Shown here piece after piece: positions 50,525-60,095 of a stretch of DNA of 64,000 bases. The stretch is from Mycolicibacterium sp. CR10 (lineage in GTDB: Bacteria; Actinomycetota; Actinomycetes; Mycobacteriales; Mycobacteriaceae): NCBI RefSeq assembly GCF_005222675.1, contig NZ_STGE01000006.1, positions 124,001 to 188,000 of the forward strand, given 5' to 3'. A model generated the notes under the pieces. The model made no database searches and was not told the DNA's origin. It worked only from the letters and a program-made list of their open reading frames with translations. How positions within the stretch are numbered: the stretch's first letter is position 1; each line of letters starts with the position of its first letter. The position numbers and the translations under genes were made by a program.

Positions 50525-52456
50525 TCATTTCTTCGACTTGTCCACGGGCGCATCGGAAGACAGGGCCGCCACGAACGCCTCCTGCGGGACCTCCACCCGG
50601 CCGATCGTCTTCATCCGCTTCTTGCCCTCCTTCTGCTTCTCCAGCAGCTTGCGCTTACGGGTGATGTCGCCGCCGTAGCACTTGGACAGCACGTCCTTGC
50701 GGATGGCGCGAATGTTCTCGCGCGCAATGATTCTCGAGCCGATGGCGGCCTGGACCGGCACCTCGAACTGCTGGCGTGGGATGAGTTCCTTGAGCTTGCT
50801 GGTCATCTTGTTGCCGTAGGCGGCGGCCCCGTCCTTGTGGACGATGGCGCTGAACGCGTCGACAGCCTCACCCTGCAGCAGGATGTCGACCTTGACCAGG
50901 TCGGCCTCCTGCTCGCCCGCCTCTTCGTAGTCCAGGCTGGCGTACCCGCGGGTGCGCGACTTCAGTGAGTCGAAGAAGTCGAAGATGATCTCGCCCAACG
51001 GCATCGTGTAGCGCAGCTCGACGCGCTCCGGGGACAGGTAGTCCATGCCGCCCAGCTCGCCGCGGCGCGACTGACACAGTTCCATGATTGTGCCGATGAA
51101 CTCGCTGGGCGCGATCACCGTGGTCTTCACCACCGGTTCGAAGACGGACCGAACCTTGCCCTCCTGCCAGTCCGACGGGTTGGTCACCACGATCTCTGTC
51201 CCATCGTCCTTGACCACCCGGTAGACCACGTTCGGTGCGGTGGAAATCAGGTCGAGGTCGAACTCGCGCTCCAGGCGCTCGCGGGTGATCTCCATGTGCA
51301 GCAGGCCCAGAAACCCGCAACGGAAGCCGAAGCCGAGTGCCACCGACGTCTCCGGTTCCCACGTCAGGGCCGCGTCGTTGAGCTGCAGTCGCTCCAGCGC
51401 GTCGCGCAGGTTCGGGTAGTCGGAGCCGTCGACCGGGTAGAGCCCGGAGTAGACCATCGGCCGAGGCTCGCGGTACCCGGTCAGCGCCTGGGTGGCGCCG
51501 TTGCGCGCCGACGTGATCGTGTCACCGACCTTGGACTGCCGGACATCCTTGACGCCGGTGATCAGGTAGCCCACCTCGCCGACGCCGAGACCCGCGCTGG
51601 GCTTGGGGTCGGGCGAGACGATGCCGACCTCGAGAAGCTCGTGCGTGGTGCCGGTGGACATCATCTTGATCTTCTCGCGGGGGGTGAGCTTGCCGTCGAC
51701 CACGCGGACGTAGGTCACGACGCCGCGGTAGATGTCATAGACCGAGTCGAAGATCATCGCCCGGGCAGGGGCGTCAGCGTCCCCGACCGGCGCGGGGATC
51801 AGCCGGACGACTTCGTCGAGCAGTTCGGTGACGCCCTCGCCGGTCTTGCCGGAGACCCGCAGCACATCGCTCGGTTCGCAGCCGATGATGTGGGCGATCT
51901 CGGCGGCGTAGCGGTCCGGGTCGGCGGCCGGCAGGTCGATCTTGTTGAGCACCGGGATGATCGTCAGGTCCCGGTCCAGAGCCAGATACAGGTTGGCCAG
52001 CGTCTGCGCCTCAATGCCCTGCGCGGCGTCGACCAGCAGCACGGCGCCCTCGCAGGCTTCCAGCGCGCGGGATACCTCGTAGGTGAAGTCGACGTGGCCG
52101 GGGGTGTCGATCAGGTGCAGGACGTAGTCCTGCTTGTCGTCACCCTGTCCGACACTCCAGGGCAGCCGCACGTTCTGCGCCTTGATGGTGATCCCGCGCT
52201 CGCGCTCGATGTCCATCCGGTCCAGGTACTGGGCGCGCATATCCCGGTCGGCGACCACGCCGGTGATGCCCAGCATCCGGTCGGCCAGCGTCGACTTGCC
52301 ATGGTCGATGTGGGCGATGATGCAGAAGTTCCGAATCTGCGCCGGCGCAGTGAAGGTCTTGTCGGCGAAGCTGCTGATGGGAATCTCCTGGTGAACGGGG
52401 TACGTCGGCCTGTGCAGGCCCGTCCAGAGTATCGACCGCAGGCCGTCACGACACAA
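50525..52456 (-). CDS. lepA: Elongation factor 4 (LepA)
   Basis: Ribosome-associated GTPase that back-translocates or assists initiation. Up to 643 residues with G1 [15 protein letters not shown]2 region [15 protein letters not shown]3 [22 protein letters not shown]4 [10 protein letters not shown], then the beta-barrel, EF-G-like domains and the LepA-specific C-terminal domain ([45 protein letters not shown]). The start is unclear: the only in-frame conventional codon ahead of the conserved [10 protein letters not shown] is TTG at 52456. An AGGAG sits 6 nt before ATC in the codons for IPISS, so a rare ATT/ATC start is possible. Confidence 0.94.
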   Translation of the reverse strand: MCRDGLRSILWTGLHRPTYPVHQEIPISSFADKTFTAPAQIRNFCIIAHIDHGKSTLADRMLGITGVVADRDMRAQYLDRMDIERERGITIKAQNVRLPWSVGQGDDKQDYVLHLIDTPGHVDFTYEVSRALEACEGAVLLVDAAQGIEAQTLANLYLALDRDLTIIPVLNKIDLPAADPDRYAAEIAHIIGCEPSDVLRVSGKTGEGVTELLDEVVRLIPAPVGDADAPARAMIFDSVYDIYRGVVTYVRVVDGKLTPREKIKMMSTGTTHELLEVGIVSPDPKPSAGLGVGEVGYLITGVKDVRQSKVGDTITSARNGATQALTGYREPRPMVYSGLYPVDGSDYPNLRDALERLQLNDAALTWEPETSVALGFGFRCGFLGLLHMEITRERLEREFDLDLISTAPNVVYRVVKDDGTEIVVTNPSDWQEGKVRSVFEPVVKTTVIAPSEFIGTIMELCQSRRGELGGMDYLSPERVELRYTMPLGEIIFDFFDSLKSRTRGYASLDYEEAGEQEADLVKVDILLQGEAVDAFSAIVHKDGAAAYGNKMTSKLKELIPRQQFEVPVQAAIGSRIIARENIRAIRKDVLSKCYGGDITRKRKLLEKQKEGKKRMKTIGRVEVPQEAFVAALSSDAPVDKSKK

Positions 52457-52491
52457 TCGAGCATGCCGCCCAGCGCCTATGCTTGGCGGCT

Positions 52492-53103
52492 ATGGCGTCA
52501 TCGTCGTCGTATTTGAAGACGTTTCAACGCTTCTTGCTCAAGAGCACGGAGAACCTCGTGTTCAACGAAGCTCCCAAACTCGTCCGGCAGCTGCAGAAAT
52601 CCGACACTCTTCAGCGCGGTATCCAGCAGGGCATCCGGATCGGTCTGGACGCCCTCGCCGGCACTGCCGAGAACCCACAGCCCGCGTTGCCGGCGGGCCG
52701 CCCGGTGTCGAGCAACTATGTCCCGACCGCCCACCGCGCCCGCCGGGTGACCTACGCGCCCGACCTGGACGGCCGGGCGGACCCGGGCGAGGTCGTGTGG
52801 ACCTGGGTGGTGTACGAGGACGACCCGAGCAGGGGTAAGGACCGGCCCGTGCTGGTCGTCGGCCGCGACGGCCGCGTGCTGCTCGGCCTGATGCTGTCCA
52901 GCCAGGGTCACCACGGCGACGACCCGAACTGGATCAGCATCGGCAGCGGCGGCTGGGACCACGAGGGCAGGGTCAGTTGGGTGCGGCTCGACCGCGTGCT
53001 CGACGTCCCCGAGGAAGGCATCAGGCGCGAAGGCGCCATTCTGGAACGTGAAGTGTTCGACGTCGTCGCGGGCCGCCTGCGCGACGAATACTCGTGGTCC
53101 TGA
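52492..53103 (+). CDS. PemK/MazF-like protein (Rv2405-like)
   Basis: A 203-residue conserved mycobacterial protein in the place of Rv2405. The N-terminal 75 residues are basic and helical (LKTFQRFLLKSTENLVFNEAPKLVRQLQ in separate stretches). The C-terminal half resembles the PemK/MazF SH3-like barrel: GEVVWTWVVYEDDPSRGKDRPVLVVGRDG, then LGLMLSSQGH and SWVRLDRVLDVPEEGI. No cognate antitoxin gene is adjacent, so a toxin role is doubtful. ATG at 52492 was chosen over an in-frame TTG at 52483. It diverges from lepA by 35 bp. Confidence 0.75.
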   Translation: MASSSSYLKTFQRFLLKSTENLVFNEAPKLVRQLQKSDTLQRGIQQGIRIGLDALAGTAENPQPALPAGRPVSSNYVPTAHRARRVTYAPDLDGRADPGEVVWTWVVYEDDPSRGKDRPVLVVGRDGRVLLGLMLSSQGHHGDDPNWISIGSGGWDHEGRVSWVRLDRVLDVPEEGIRREGAILEREVFDVVAGRLRDEYSWS

Positions 53104-53715
53104 TCAGCGCGGCGTACGCCACATCTGCCACATCGTGGGGCCGCCGCCGGGGATGGTGAGCTCGCGGGTGACGTCGAAACCGAACCGCATGTAGTACGGC
53201 ACGTTCTCCTCCTTGGTGGACTCCAGGTAGGCGGGCGCACCCTCGGCGTCGCATCGATCGAGCCGCGACTGCATCAGCACCTGACCGAACCCGGAGCCGC
53301 GGACATCAGGATCGCTGCCGATCACGGCCAAATACCAGTGCGGCTCCTCAGGGTGGTGCTGCTTCATCACCTCGGACACGGCCCTCCCGCGGCCCGTATG
53401 AAGGCCCATCGCCAGCAGGAAACTCGGCATCATCCGCCACTCCTCGCGCGGCGTCTGCTTCCACCGGCCCGGCGGGTCCCACAGTGCGGCGGCGCCCACC
53501 TCACCGGCCCTGCTCGCCACCTGCACCGCCTGACCCGACAAAAAGTGGTGGCGCGTCATCGCCCCGAACACCCGCGGCAGTGCCCGGGCCCGACGCCCGT
53601 CATCGGGCAGCATCCACATCATCACCGGGTCATCGAAGAAGGCCCGGCCCAGGACGCGCGCGAGGCTACGCACATCCGATGTGTGCGCAGTGCGGACGTC
53701 GATGCCGGGCTGCAC
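53104..53715 (-). CDS. GNAT-family N-acetyltransferase
   Basis: A 203-residue acetyltransferase. The acetyl-CoA-binding motif A is in LAVIGSDPDVRGSGFGQVLMQ (the R/Q-x-x-G-x-G pattern appears as RGSGFG), and motif B in AYLESTKEENVPYYMRFGFDV, the usual C-terminal YxxxGF. The N-terminus has DVRSLARVLGRAFFDDPVMMWMLPDD. GTG at 53715 places the start 5 bp after the CBS gene stop. The substrate is unknown. It converges with the PemK-like gene with no gap. Confidence 0.85.
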   Translation of the reverse strand: MQPGIDVRTAHTSDVRSLARVLGRAFFDDPVMMWMLPDDGRRARALPRVFGAMTRHHFLSGQAVQVASRAGEVGAAALWDPPGRWKQTPREEWRMMPSFLLAMGLHTGRGRAVSEVMKQHHPEEPHWYLAVIGSDPDVRGSGFGQVLMQSRLDRCDAEGAPAYLESTKEENVPYYMRFGFDVTRELTIPGGGPTMWQMWRTPR

Positions 53716-53720
53716 GCCGG

Positions 53721-54149
53721 TCAGCCCTGGTTGATGTAGGCCTGGAGCTGCTGCTGTTCGCGCTCGAGCTCCTCCATACGCGTCTTGACCACGTCGCCGA
53801 TGCTGACGATGCCGGTGAGCCGGCCATTGACTACGACCGGCACGTGCCGGACCCGGTTCGTGGTCATCAACGCGCTGAGGCTGTCCAGGGAGTCGTCGGG
53901 CGAACACGTCGCCACCAGGGTGGTCATGATGTCCGACACCGGACGCCGGAGAAGCTCGGCGCCGATCTCGTGCAGGCTGCGCACCACGTCGCGCTCGGAC
54001 ACGATGCCCGCCAGCCCTTCCGGCGAGACCACCACCATGGCGCCGATGTTGTGCACCGACAACTCCGTCAACAGCGCGGCGACCGAGGTCTCCGGGGTGA
54101 TCGTCGCTACCGCAGCGCCCTTGCTGCGCAGCACGTCGGATATCCGCAT
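53721..54149 (-). CDS. CBS-pair domain protein (Rv2406c-like)
   Basis: A 142-residue protein made of one Bateman module: CBS1 from MRISDVLRSKGAAVATI to GLAGIVSERDVVRSL, CBS2 from PVSDIMTTLVATCSPDD to GRLTGIVSIGDVVKTR. A C-terminal coiled, glutamine-rich tail follows (MEELEREQQQLQAYINQG). Such modules bind adenine nucleotides and act as energy sensors; the partner is unknown. ATG at 54149 matches the length of Rv2406c. It is followed by the GNAT gene 5 bp away. Confidence 0.88.
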   Translation of the reverse strand: MRISDVLRSKGAAVATITPETSVAALLTELSVHNIGAMVVVSPEGLAGIVSERDVVRSLHEIGAELLRRPVSDIMTTLVATCSPDDSLDSLSALMTTNRVRHVPVVVNGRLTGIVSIGDVVKTRMEELEREQQQLQAYINQG

Positions 54150-54260
54150 GGCCTTCTCCGCCCTCGTGACTGACCTCACACTCCAGGCTAGGCAATAAGC
54201 GCGTGCGGGTTCGGCGTTTTCCGCCGCGCGGCCCCCCGGATTCGGGGTTAGGTGAGACCC

Positions 54261-55121
54261 ATGATCGAAGTCACCCTGCTGGGGACCGGCAGCCCCATCC
54301 CCGACGCGCAGCGCGCGGGACCGTCCACGCTCGTGCGCGCGGGCGGCCAGACCTTCCTCGTGGACTGCGGCCGCGGCGTGCTGCAGCGTGCCGCCGCGGT
54401 CGGGGTGGGTGCCAACAGCCTGACCGCGCTGCTGTTGACCCATCTGCACAGCGACCACATCGCCGACCTGGGCGACGTGCTCATCACCCGGTGGATATCG
54501 AACTTCAACCCCGAGCTGCCCCCGCTGCCGATCATCGGCCCCCCGGGAACCGCCGAGGTCGTCGAGAACACGCTCAAGGTGTACAGCCGCGACATCGGCT
54601 ATCGCATCGCCCACCATGCCGACCTGACGACGCCGCCGCCGGTCGAGGTGGAGGAGGTGACCGATGGCGTGGTGTGGGGCCGCGACGGGGTCCAGATCAC
54701 TGTCGGACCCACCGATCACCGACCCGTTACGCCGACGATCGGGTTCCGCATCGACCACGATGGAGCGTCGGTGGTGCTGGCAGGTGACTCCGTGCCCTGC
54801 CCGGGCCTCGACCAGCTGGCCGCCGGCGCGGGGGCATTGGTACACACCGCGATTCGCAAGGACCTCATCGACTCGATGCCGATGCAGCGCATCCGCGACA
54901 TCTGCGACTATCACTCGTCGGTGGAACAGGCGGCCGAGACCGCGGCCCGCGCCGGTGTGGGCATCCTGATCCTCACCCACTACGTGCCCGCGATCCAGCC
55001 CGGCCAGGAGGACCAGTGGCGGGCACTGGCCGCGTCGACGTTCCCGCGCCAGATCGAACTGGGCGACGACCTGCACCGCGTGGAGGTCCACCCGGGCGTG
55101 TGCGTCAAGCCAGCCGGGTGA
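54261..55121 (+). CDS. rnz: Ribonuclease Z-like metallo-beta-lactamase
   Basis: tRNA 3' processing endonuclease family, equivalent to Rv2407. The 286 residues begin [15 protein letters not shown], with the zinc motif [11 protein letters not shown] at residues 60-70 (H61, H63, D65, H66), [10 protein letters not shown] carrying the next metal ligand, and LILTHYVP with the last histidine. It is shorter than eukaryotic forms and lacks an obvious long exosite arm, consistent with a beta-CASP-free RNase Z or a related phosphodiesterase. Its 3' end overlaps the convergent transglutaminase gene by 17 bp. Confidence 0.85.
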   Translation: MIEVTLLGTGSPIPDAQRAGPSTLVRAGGQTFLVDCGRGVLQRAAAVGVGANSLTALLLTHLHSDHIADLGDVLITRWISNFNPELPPLPIIGPPGTAEVVENTLKVYSRDIGYRIAHHADLTTPPPVEVEEVTDGVVWGRDGVQITVGPTDHRPVTPTIGFRIDHDGASVVLAGDSVPCPGLDQLAAGAGALVHTAIRKDLIDSMPMQRIRDICDYHSSVEQAAETAARAGVGILILTHYVPAIQPGQEDQWRALAASTFPRQIELGDDLHRVEVHPGVCVKPAG

Positions 55122-55944
55122 TCTCCACGACGACGTCCAGGTCGGTCGATCCCTCGCCGGAGTAAATGCCCTTGAGCGGCGTGACGTCCGCATAGTCGCG
55201 GCCCACGCCGACGCTGATGTACTGCTCGTTGATCTCCTTGTCGTTGGTGGGGTCGTAGTGCCACCACTCCCCCGTCCACGCCTGGATCCACGCGTGGCTC
55301 TGCCCTTCGACGGTGTCGCCCATCCTCGCGTTGCGCTTGGGGTGCAGATAACCCGACACGTACCGCGATGGAATTCCCATGCCGCGCAACAACATCAACG
55401 TCAGATGCGCGAAGTCCTGGCACACTCCCCTGCCCTCGCGCAGCGCGTCCACCCCGGAGGTGTGCACGCCGGTGGTGCCGGGCACGTACTGCAGTTCCGC
55501 CTGCACCCAGCGCGCGGCCTCGATGACGGCCTCGGTGGGGTCGTGATACTTCGCGATGCGCCGCCCCACCCGTTCGATCCGTTTGCTCGCCGGAACGTAG
55601 TGCGTCGGGGCGAGGTACTCGTCGTACTTGTCGATCACCGCCGCACTCTCCAGGTCTTCCCAGCTGACCTTGATCTTCGGCGTTTCGGGCTTGTCGGTTT
55701 CCACCACCGAGGACGCCGTCACCTCGAGCTCGGTGTGCGGGGCGTGCAGATCGAACGCCGTCACGGCGGTGCCCCAGTAGTCCACATAACGGTATGACCG
55801 TGTGGCGGGGATGGTTTCGACCCGGTTGAGGATCACGTTCTGCCGGGAGTCGGAGCGCGGTGTCAGGCGCGCCTCGTTGAATGATGCCGTCACCGGGGAC
55901 TTGTAGGCATAGCCCGTGGCATGGATGACCCGCATGCGCCACAT
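55105..55944 (-). CDS. Transglutaminase-like cysteine protease family protein (Rv2409c-like)
   Basis: A 279-residue protein with the bacterial transglutaminase N-terminal domain ([18 protein letters not shown]) and a transglutaminase/protease core. The catalytic cysteine is in [18 protein letters not shown], the histidine in [10 protein letters not shown], and the aspartate in [13 protein letters not shown]. Alone among its neighbours it is predicted to be a peptidase or amide-bond transferase. It is third in an ATP-grasp/alpha-E/transglutaminase operon; the ATG at 55944 overlaps the alpha-E stop by one base (TGATG). Substrate unknown. Confidence 0.87.
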   Translation of the reverse strand: MWRMRVIHATGYAYKSPVTASFNEARLTPRSDSRQNVILNRVETIPATRSYRYVDYWGTAVTAFDLHAPHTELEVTASSVVETDKPETPKIKVSWEDLESAAVIDKYDEYLAPTHYVPASKRIERVGRRIAKYHDPTEAVIEAARWVQAELQYVPGTTGVHTSGVDALREGRGVCQDFAHLTLMLLRGMGIPSRYVSGYLHPKRNARMGDTVEGQSHAWIQAWTGEWWHYDPTNDKEINEQYISVGVGRDYADVTPLKGIYSGEGSTDLDVVVEITRLA

Positions 55945-56921
55945 CAGACCTCTCCTTCCTCGATCACCAGCGAGCCGTTGCGCCCGGCGTCCGTCCATGC
56001 CACCCACGGAGCGGAGTGGAAGTATTCCAGCGCCAACGCTTCTCCGACGTCCGCACACATTTCCTGAAGACCGGCGAGGCGCGTCTCCAACGACTCCAGC
56101 AGCACCCCCGGCTGCAGGAACTCCAACTCGCTGCGCGCTTGGCCGAGCAGGCGCTGCGCCTCGGCGTTGGCGCCCACCCGGGTGAGCCGGCGCTTGTGCA
56201 GTTCGTCGAGGCTGTGTTCGGCCAACCTCAGTGAGTACATCACCGAGCGCGGGAAGAGCCTGTCCAACAACATGAACTCGACGACGCGCACGGCGTCGAG
56301 CACGCCTCGATACGTGCGCAGGTAGGTGTCGTGCGCACCCGCGGAGCGCAGCACCGTCACCCACGCCGGCGAGGATGCGCTGTCACCGACGCGCGACAGC
56401 AGCAGCCGCACCGTCATGTCGACGCGTTCGATCGCGCGGCCCAACACCATGAAGCGGTAGCCGTCGTCCCGCGAGAGGGTGGAGTCGGCCAGGCCGGCGA
56501 ACATCGCCGCGCGACCTTCCACGAACGACAGGAACTCGTGGGGCCCAAGGCGTTTGGCGGCACGTTCTCGCTCGGGCAGCGCGTTGTACGTGGTGTTCAG
56601 GCACTCCCAGATCTCGGTCGAGGTGACTTCGCGTGCGCCGCGGGCGTTTTCGCGGGCAGCCGAGATCGCGTCCACGATCGAACACCCGCCGTCGGTGTCC
56701 CGACTGAACGCCACCAGGTCGGTCAGCGACCACAGGTCCAGCGCGGTCTCCGGCGGCTCGATGCCCAGCACCCTCAGCAGGGTTCGCGACGCGTGGTCCG
56801 GGTCGACGCTGGAATCCTCCAGGAGTTGATGCACGGTGACGTCGAGGATGCGGGCGGTGTCATCGGCCCGCTCGACGTACCGGCCGATCCAGTACAGCGA
56901 TTCCGCGTTGCGCGCCAACAT
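55944..56921 (-). CDS. Alpha-E domain protein (DUF403, Rv2410c-like)
   Basis: A 325-residue all-helical protein of the alpha-E family, starting MLARNAESLYWIGRYVERADDTARILDV (the ES-x-YWIGRY-x-ERA hallmark), with RDDGYRFMVLGRAIERVDMTVRLLL and PRSVMYSLRLAEHSLDELHKR later. Members always occur next to circularly permuted ATP-grasp and transglutaminase-like genes in a predicted peptide-forming and peptide-cleaving system; no activity has been shown for this family that I know of. Its start overlaps the ATP-grasp stop. Confidence 0.87.
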   Translation of the reverse strand: MLARNAESLYWIGRYVERADDTARILDVTVHQLLEDSSVDPDHASRTLLRVLGIEPPETALDLWSLTDLVAFSRDTDGGCSIVDAISAARENARGAREVTSTEIWECLNTTYNALPERERAAKRLGPHEFLSFVEGRAAMFAGLADSTLSRDDGYRFMVLGRAIERVDMTVRLLLSRVGDSASSPAWVTVLRSAGAHDTYLRTYRGVLDAVRVVEFMLLDRLFPRSVMYSLRLAEHSLDELHKRRLTRVGANAEAQRLLGQARSELEFLQPGVLLESLETRLAGLQEMCADVGEALALEYFHSAPWVAWTDAGRNGSLVIEEGEV

Positions 56922-58615
56922 CAGACCACCACCTGCGCTTGTTGCTGTTGCTGCTGCTGCTGCTGCTGTTGCTCTTCCTGGCGGTTGGCCTGCGACTGTT
57001 GCTGCTGCTGGGACGACGAGCCGTCACCGTTCTTCTCCGCCTTGCTGTTCTTGGCGGCCTTCGGAAGCGCGCGCACGACCTCCGCGGCAGCCAACTCACG
57101 GTCGGCGACCGACGCCCGCGACGCGAGCACCCAGGTGTCCTTGGATCCACCACCCTGGCTGGAATTCACCACCAGTGAGCCCTCAGGCAGCGCCACCCGG
57201 GTCAGCCCGCCGGGCAGAACCCAGACGTCGTCTCCGTCATTAACCGCGAAGGGTCGAAGATCCACATGGCGGGGCGACAATTCGTCGCCGATCTGGGTGG
57301 GCACGGTCGACAACTGCACCACCGGCTGCGCGATCCAGCCGCGAGGGTCGGCGTTGATCTTTCTGGTGATCGTGGCCAACTCCTTCGGCGACGCGTTGGG
57401 GCCGAACACGATGCCGTAGCCGCCGGAGCCCTCGACCGGTTTGATGACCAACTCGTCGACGCGATCCAGCACCTCCTCGCGCTCGTCGTCGAGCCAGCAG
57501 CGGTAGGTGTCGACGTTGGCCAGCAGCGGCTTCTCGCCCAGGTAGTACTCGATGATCGTCGGCACGTAGGTGTAGACCAGCTTGTCGTCGCCGACGCCGT
57601 TACCCACGGCGCTGGAGATGACGACGTTGCCCGCGCGGGCGGCATTCAGGATTCCGGCCACCCCGAGAACCGAGTCCGGCTTGAACTGCATCGGGTCGAG
57701 GAAGTCGTCATCGATGCGCCGGTAGACGACGTCGACCTGTCGCTCGCCCTCCGTGGTGCGCATGTAGACGGTGTTGTCGCGGCAGAACAGGTCGCGGCCT
57801 TCGACGAGTTCCACGCCCATCTGACGGGCCAGCAGCGAGTGCTCGAAGTAGGCGGAGTTGTAGACGCCCGGGGTGAGGACGACCACCGTCGGGTCGGCGA
57901 CGTTGTTGGCCGCGGCATTGCGCAGGGCCCGCAACAGGTGCGACGAGTAATCGCCCACCGCGCGCACCCGGTGGGTCGCGAACAGGTTCGGAAACACCCT
58001 GGCCATCGTGCGGCGGTTCTCCATGACGTAGGAGACGCCCGACGGTGAGCGGAGGTTGTCCTCGAGGACGCGGAAGTTCCCCTGCCCGTCGCGCACCAGG
58101 TCGATGCCCGCGACGTGGATCCGCACACCGTTGGGCGGCGCGATCCCGACGGCCTCCCGGTGGAAGTGCTCGCAGGACGTGACCAGGCGGCGCGGAATGA
58201 CACCGTCGCGAAGAATCTCCTGCTCGCCGTAGATGTCGTCGAGGTACATCTCCAGCGCCTTCACCCGCTGGCGGATGCCCCGCTCCAGTCGGGTCCACTC
58301 CGCCGCCGAGATCACCCGCGGCACGAGGTCAAGCGGGAACGGCCGCTCCTGCCCGGACAGCGAGAACGTGATGCCCTGGTCGATGAACGCCCGACCCAGG
58401 GCCTCGGAGCGCGCTTCCAGCTCGGAGACGTCCGAGGGGGCGAGTTCGGTGTGAATGCCCTTGTAGGGGCCGCGCACGTTGCCCTGAGCGTCGAACATCT
58501 CGTCGAACGCCTTGGCGTAAGAGCCGAGGGTGTTGTAACCACCGAAGACCCCGTCGTGCCGCTTTCTTACCTGCTTGGCGCTGCTGCGTGAGGTCCGTGC
58601 GGTCTCGGTGGCCAA
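56921..58615 (-). CDS. Circularly permuted ATP-grasp type 2 protein with polyglutamine tail
   Basis: A 564-residue predicted amide- or peptide-ligase of the circularly permuted ATP-grasp family, equivalent to Rv2411c. Key blocks are FRVLEDNLRSPSGVSYVMENR, VVLTPGVYNSAYFEHSLLA, VYRRIDDDFLDP, SAVGNGVGDDKLVYTYVP and ELVIKPVEGSGGYGIVFGP (nucleotide-binding), ending RPFAVNDGDDVWVLPGGLTRVA. After the conserved part a low-complexity tail contains two glutamine tracts (five and eleven residues) before QAQVVV. TTG at 58615 with GGAG upstream is the start. First gene of the operon with alpha-E and transglutaminase-like partners. Confidence 0.9.
   Translation of the reverse strand: MATETARTSRSSAKQVRKRHDGVFGGYNTLGSYAKAFDEMFDAQGNVRGPYKGIHTELAPSDVSELEARSEALGRAFIDQGITFSLSGQERPFPLDLVPRVISAAEWTRLERGIRQRVKALEMYLDDIYGEQEILRDGVIPRRLVTSCEHFHREAVGIAPPNGVRIHVAGIDLVRDGQGNFRVLEDNLRSPSGVSYVMENRRTMARVFPNLFATHRVRAVGDYSSHLLRALRNAAANNVADPTVVVLTPGVYNSAYFEHSLLARQMGVELVEGRDLFCRDNTVYMRTTEGERQVDVVYRRIDDDFLDPMQFKPDSVLGVAGILNAARAGNVVISSAVGNGVGDDKLVYTYVPTIIEYYLGEKPLLANVDTYRCWLDDEREEVLDRVDELVIKPVEGSGGYGIVFGPNASPKELATITRKINADPRGWIAQPVVQLSTVPTQIGDELSPRHVDLRPFAVNDGDDVWVLPGGLTRVALPEGSLVVNSSQGGGSKDTWVLASRASVADRELAAAEVVRALPKAAKNSKAEKNGDGSSSQQQQQSQANRQEEQQQQQQQQQQQAQVVV
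56939..57010 (-). repeat. CAG/CAA trinucleotide repeat encoding polyglutamine
   Basis: Two runs of CAG/CAA codons at 56939-56972 and 56996-57010 near the 3' end of the ATP-grasp gene. Such trinucleotide tracts can expand or contract by slippage, so tail length may vary between strains. Confidence 0.85.
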
Positions 58616-58750
58616 GATTTCTCCTGCTCCTCGCGTCAGCGGTGTGGTGCTGTTCTGGTGTTGTCACGTGCCCGTGTACCCGCAATTCGCGCGCACACGA
58701 ATGCCATGCTGCAACATTTCTGCCGTTTCGGCAGGCCAGTGGGTCTCGCT

Positions 58751-58780
58751 TTGGGACATTTCTGGGCTCGCTGGTACCCT
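58751..58780 (+). promoter_or_regulatory. SigA-type promoter for rpsT
   Basis: TTGGGA (58751-58756) and TACCCT (58775-58780), 18 bp apart, form a plausible -35/-10 pair about 75 bp before the rpsT start. The 239-bp gap between the ATP-grasp gene and rpsT shows no other clear feature. Confidence 0.55.
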
Positions 58781-58854
58781 GAGTAGTCGCTGCCCACACC
58801 AGGGCGCCCACAGACTCAAGTAACCCCAGACGAGATTTACGAAGGAATACACGC

Positions 58855-59115
58855 GTGGCCAACATCAAGTCGCAGCAGAAGCGAATCCTCACCAACGAGC
58901 GTCGCAGGCTGCGCAACAAGTCGGTGAAGTCGTCGCTGCACACGGCGGTCCGTGGATTCCGCGCGGCCATCGAGGCCGGCGACAAGGAGAAGGCCGGCGA
59001 GCTTCTGGCCGCGACCAACCGCAAGCTGGACAAGGCGGCCACCAAGGGCGTCATTCACAAGAATCAGGCCGCCAACCGCAAGTCCGCTCTCACGCAGGCC
59101 TTCAACAAGATCTGA
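58855..59115 (+). CDS. rpsT: 30S ribosomal protein S20 (bS20)
   Basis: Small-subunit protein that binds 16S rRNA. The 86 residues are lysine/arginine-rich and helical with the family start [22 protein letters not shown] and the C-terminal [21 protein letters not shown]. The start codon is GTG at 58855 after AAGGAA. Monocistronic, convergent with holA. Confidence 0.97.
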   Translation: MANIKSQQKRILTNERRRLRNKSVKSSLHTAVRGFRAAIEAGDKEKAGELLAATNRKLDKAATKGVIHKNQAANRKSALTQAFNKI

Positions 59116-59122
59116 GCCGCGG

Positions 59123-59147
59123 CTCGTTCTGTTCAGTCCTGAACGAG
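59123..59147. terminator. Bidirectional terminator-like stem between rpsT and holA
   Basis: CTCGTTC (59123-59129) and GAACGAG (59141-59147) form a seven-pair stem; the inner part GTTCAG/CTGAAC can also pair. The holA stop codon (59133-59135) lies in the loop. The element separates two convergent genes; no T-run follows. Confidence 0.55.
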
Positions 59148-60095
59148 CTCCGCGACCTTGCGGACCGCGGTCTCGAGCGCATAGTTCGGATCTGCGGCTG
59201 CACCCTTGACGTCGGCGTTGAGCGTGGCGACCAGCCGCATCGCCTCAGCGACCGAATCCTTCGACCACCGGCGCGCCTGCTTCTGCGCCTTCTGCACCCG
59301 CCACGGCGGCATGCCCAGTTCACCGGCCAGCCGGTAGGGATCTCCGGACAGCGGACCCACCCGGGCAATCGTGTGTACGGCTTCGGCCAGCGCGTCGGCC
59401 AGCACCACGTGAGGTTCGCCGGCCATCATCGCCCAGCGCAGCGACTCGGCGGCCCCCGCCACATCACCGACGACCGCCTTGTCGGCGATGTCGAATCCCT
59501 TCACCTCCGCCTTGCCGGAGTGATAGCGGCGCACTGCCGCCGCAGTGAGATCTCCGCCGGTGTCGGCGACCAACTGTGAACACGCCGAGGCCAGCTCTCG
59601 TAGGTCGGAGCCGACGGCGTCGAGTACCGCGGTGACCGTGTCGTCACCCACCTTCACTCGCAGCGCACGGAACTCCCGGCGGACGAAGTCGGCCCGCTCG
59701 GACGCTTTGGTGACGCGCGCGCACGGGTGCACCTGCGCGCCGAGTTTCTTGAGCTGGTCGGCAAGGGACTTGGCCCGGCCGCCACCGGAATGCGCCACCA
59801 CCAACATCGTGCCCGGGGGCAGGTCGGCGGCGGCGGTCTCGATGATCCCGACGGCATCCTTACCGGCTTCGGCCGCGGCTTCGAGCACGACGACACGCTC
59901 GTCGGCGAACAGCGACGGGCTGAGTAGTTCGGCCAGCTCACTCGTGCTGACCTCACCCGCGCGGAGCCGATCCACAGGGACGTCGTCGTTGCCGGCTGAG
60001 GCGCGGGCATCCCGCAGCACCCCCGCGACGGCGCGCTCCACCAGTAGCTCCTCGTCACCCAGGATCAGGTGCAGGCCGTTTCCCTCTTGGCTCAC
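59133..60095 (-). CDS. holA: DNA polymerase III subunit delta HolA
   Basis: Clamp-loader delta subunit that opens the sliding clamp. The 320 residues start GTG at 60095 and begin [23 protein letters not shown], followed by [49 protein letters not shown] and the C-terminal [19 protein letters not shown] collar helices. It corresponds to Rv2413c. Its start overlaps the comEC stop (GTGA), making comEA-comEC-holA one operon. Confidence 0.93.
   Translation of the reverse strand: MSQEGNGLHLILGDEELLVERAVAGVLRDARASAGNDDVPVDRLRAGEVSTSELAELLSPSLFADERVVVLEAAAEAGKDAVGIIETAAADLPPGTMLVVAHSGGGRAKSLADQLKKLGAQVHPCARVTKASERADFVRREFRALRVKVGDDTVTAVLDAVGSDLRELASACSQLVADTGGDLTAAAVRRYHSGKAEVKGFDIADKAVVGDVAGAAESLRWAMMAGEPHVVLADALAEAVHTIARVGPLSGDPYRLAGELGMPPWRVQKAQKQARRWSKDSVAEAMRLVATLNADVKGAAADPNYALETAVRKVAELVQD

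Noticed and set aside
52492..53103. Toxin-antitoxin locus at the PemK/MazF-like gene
   Set aside because: No antitoxin-sized gene is adjacent, and the gene keeps a housekeeping-type synteny position.
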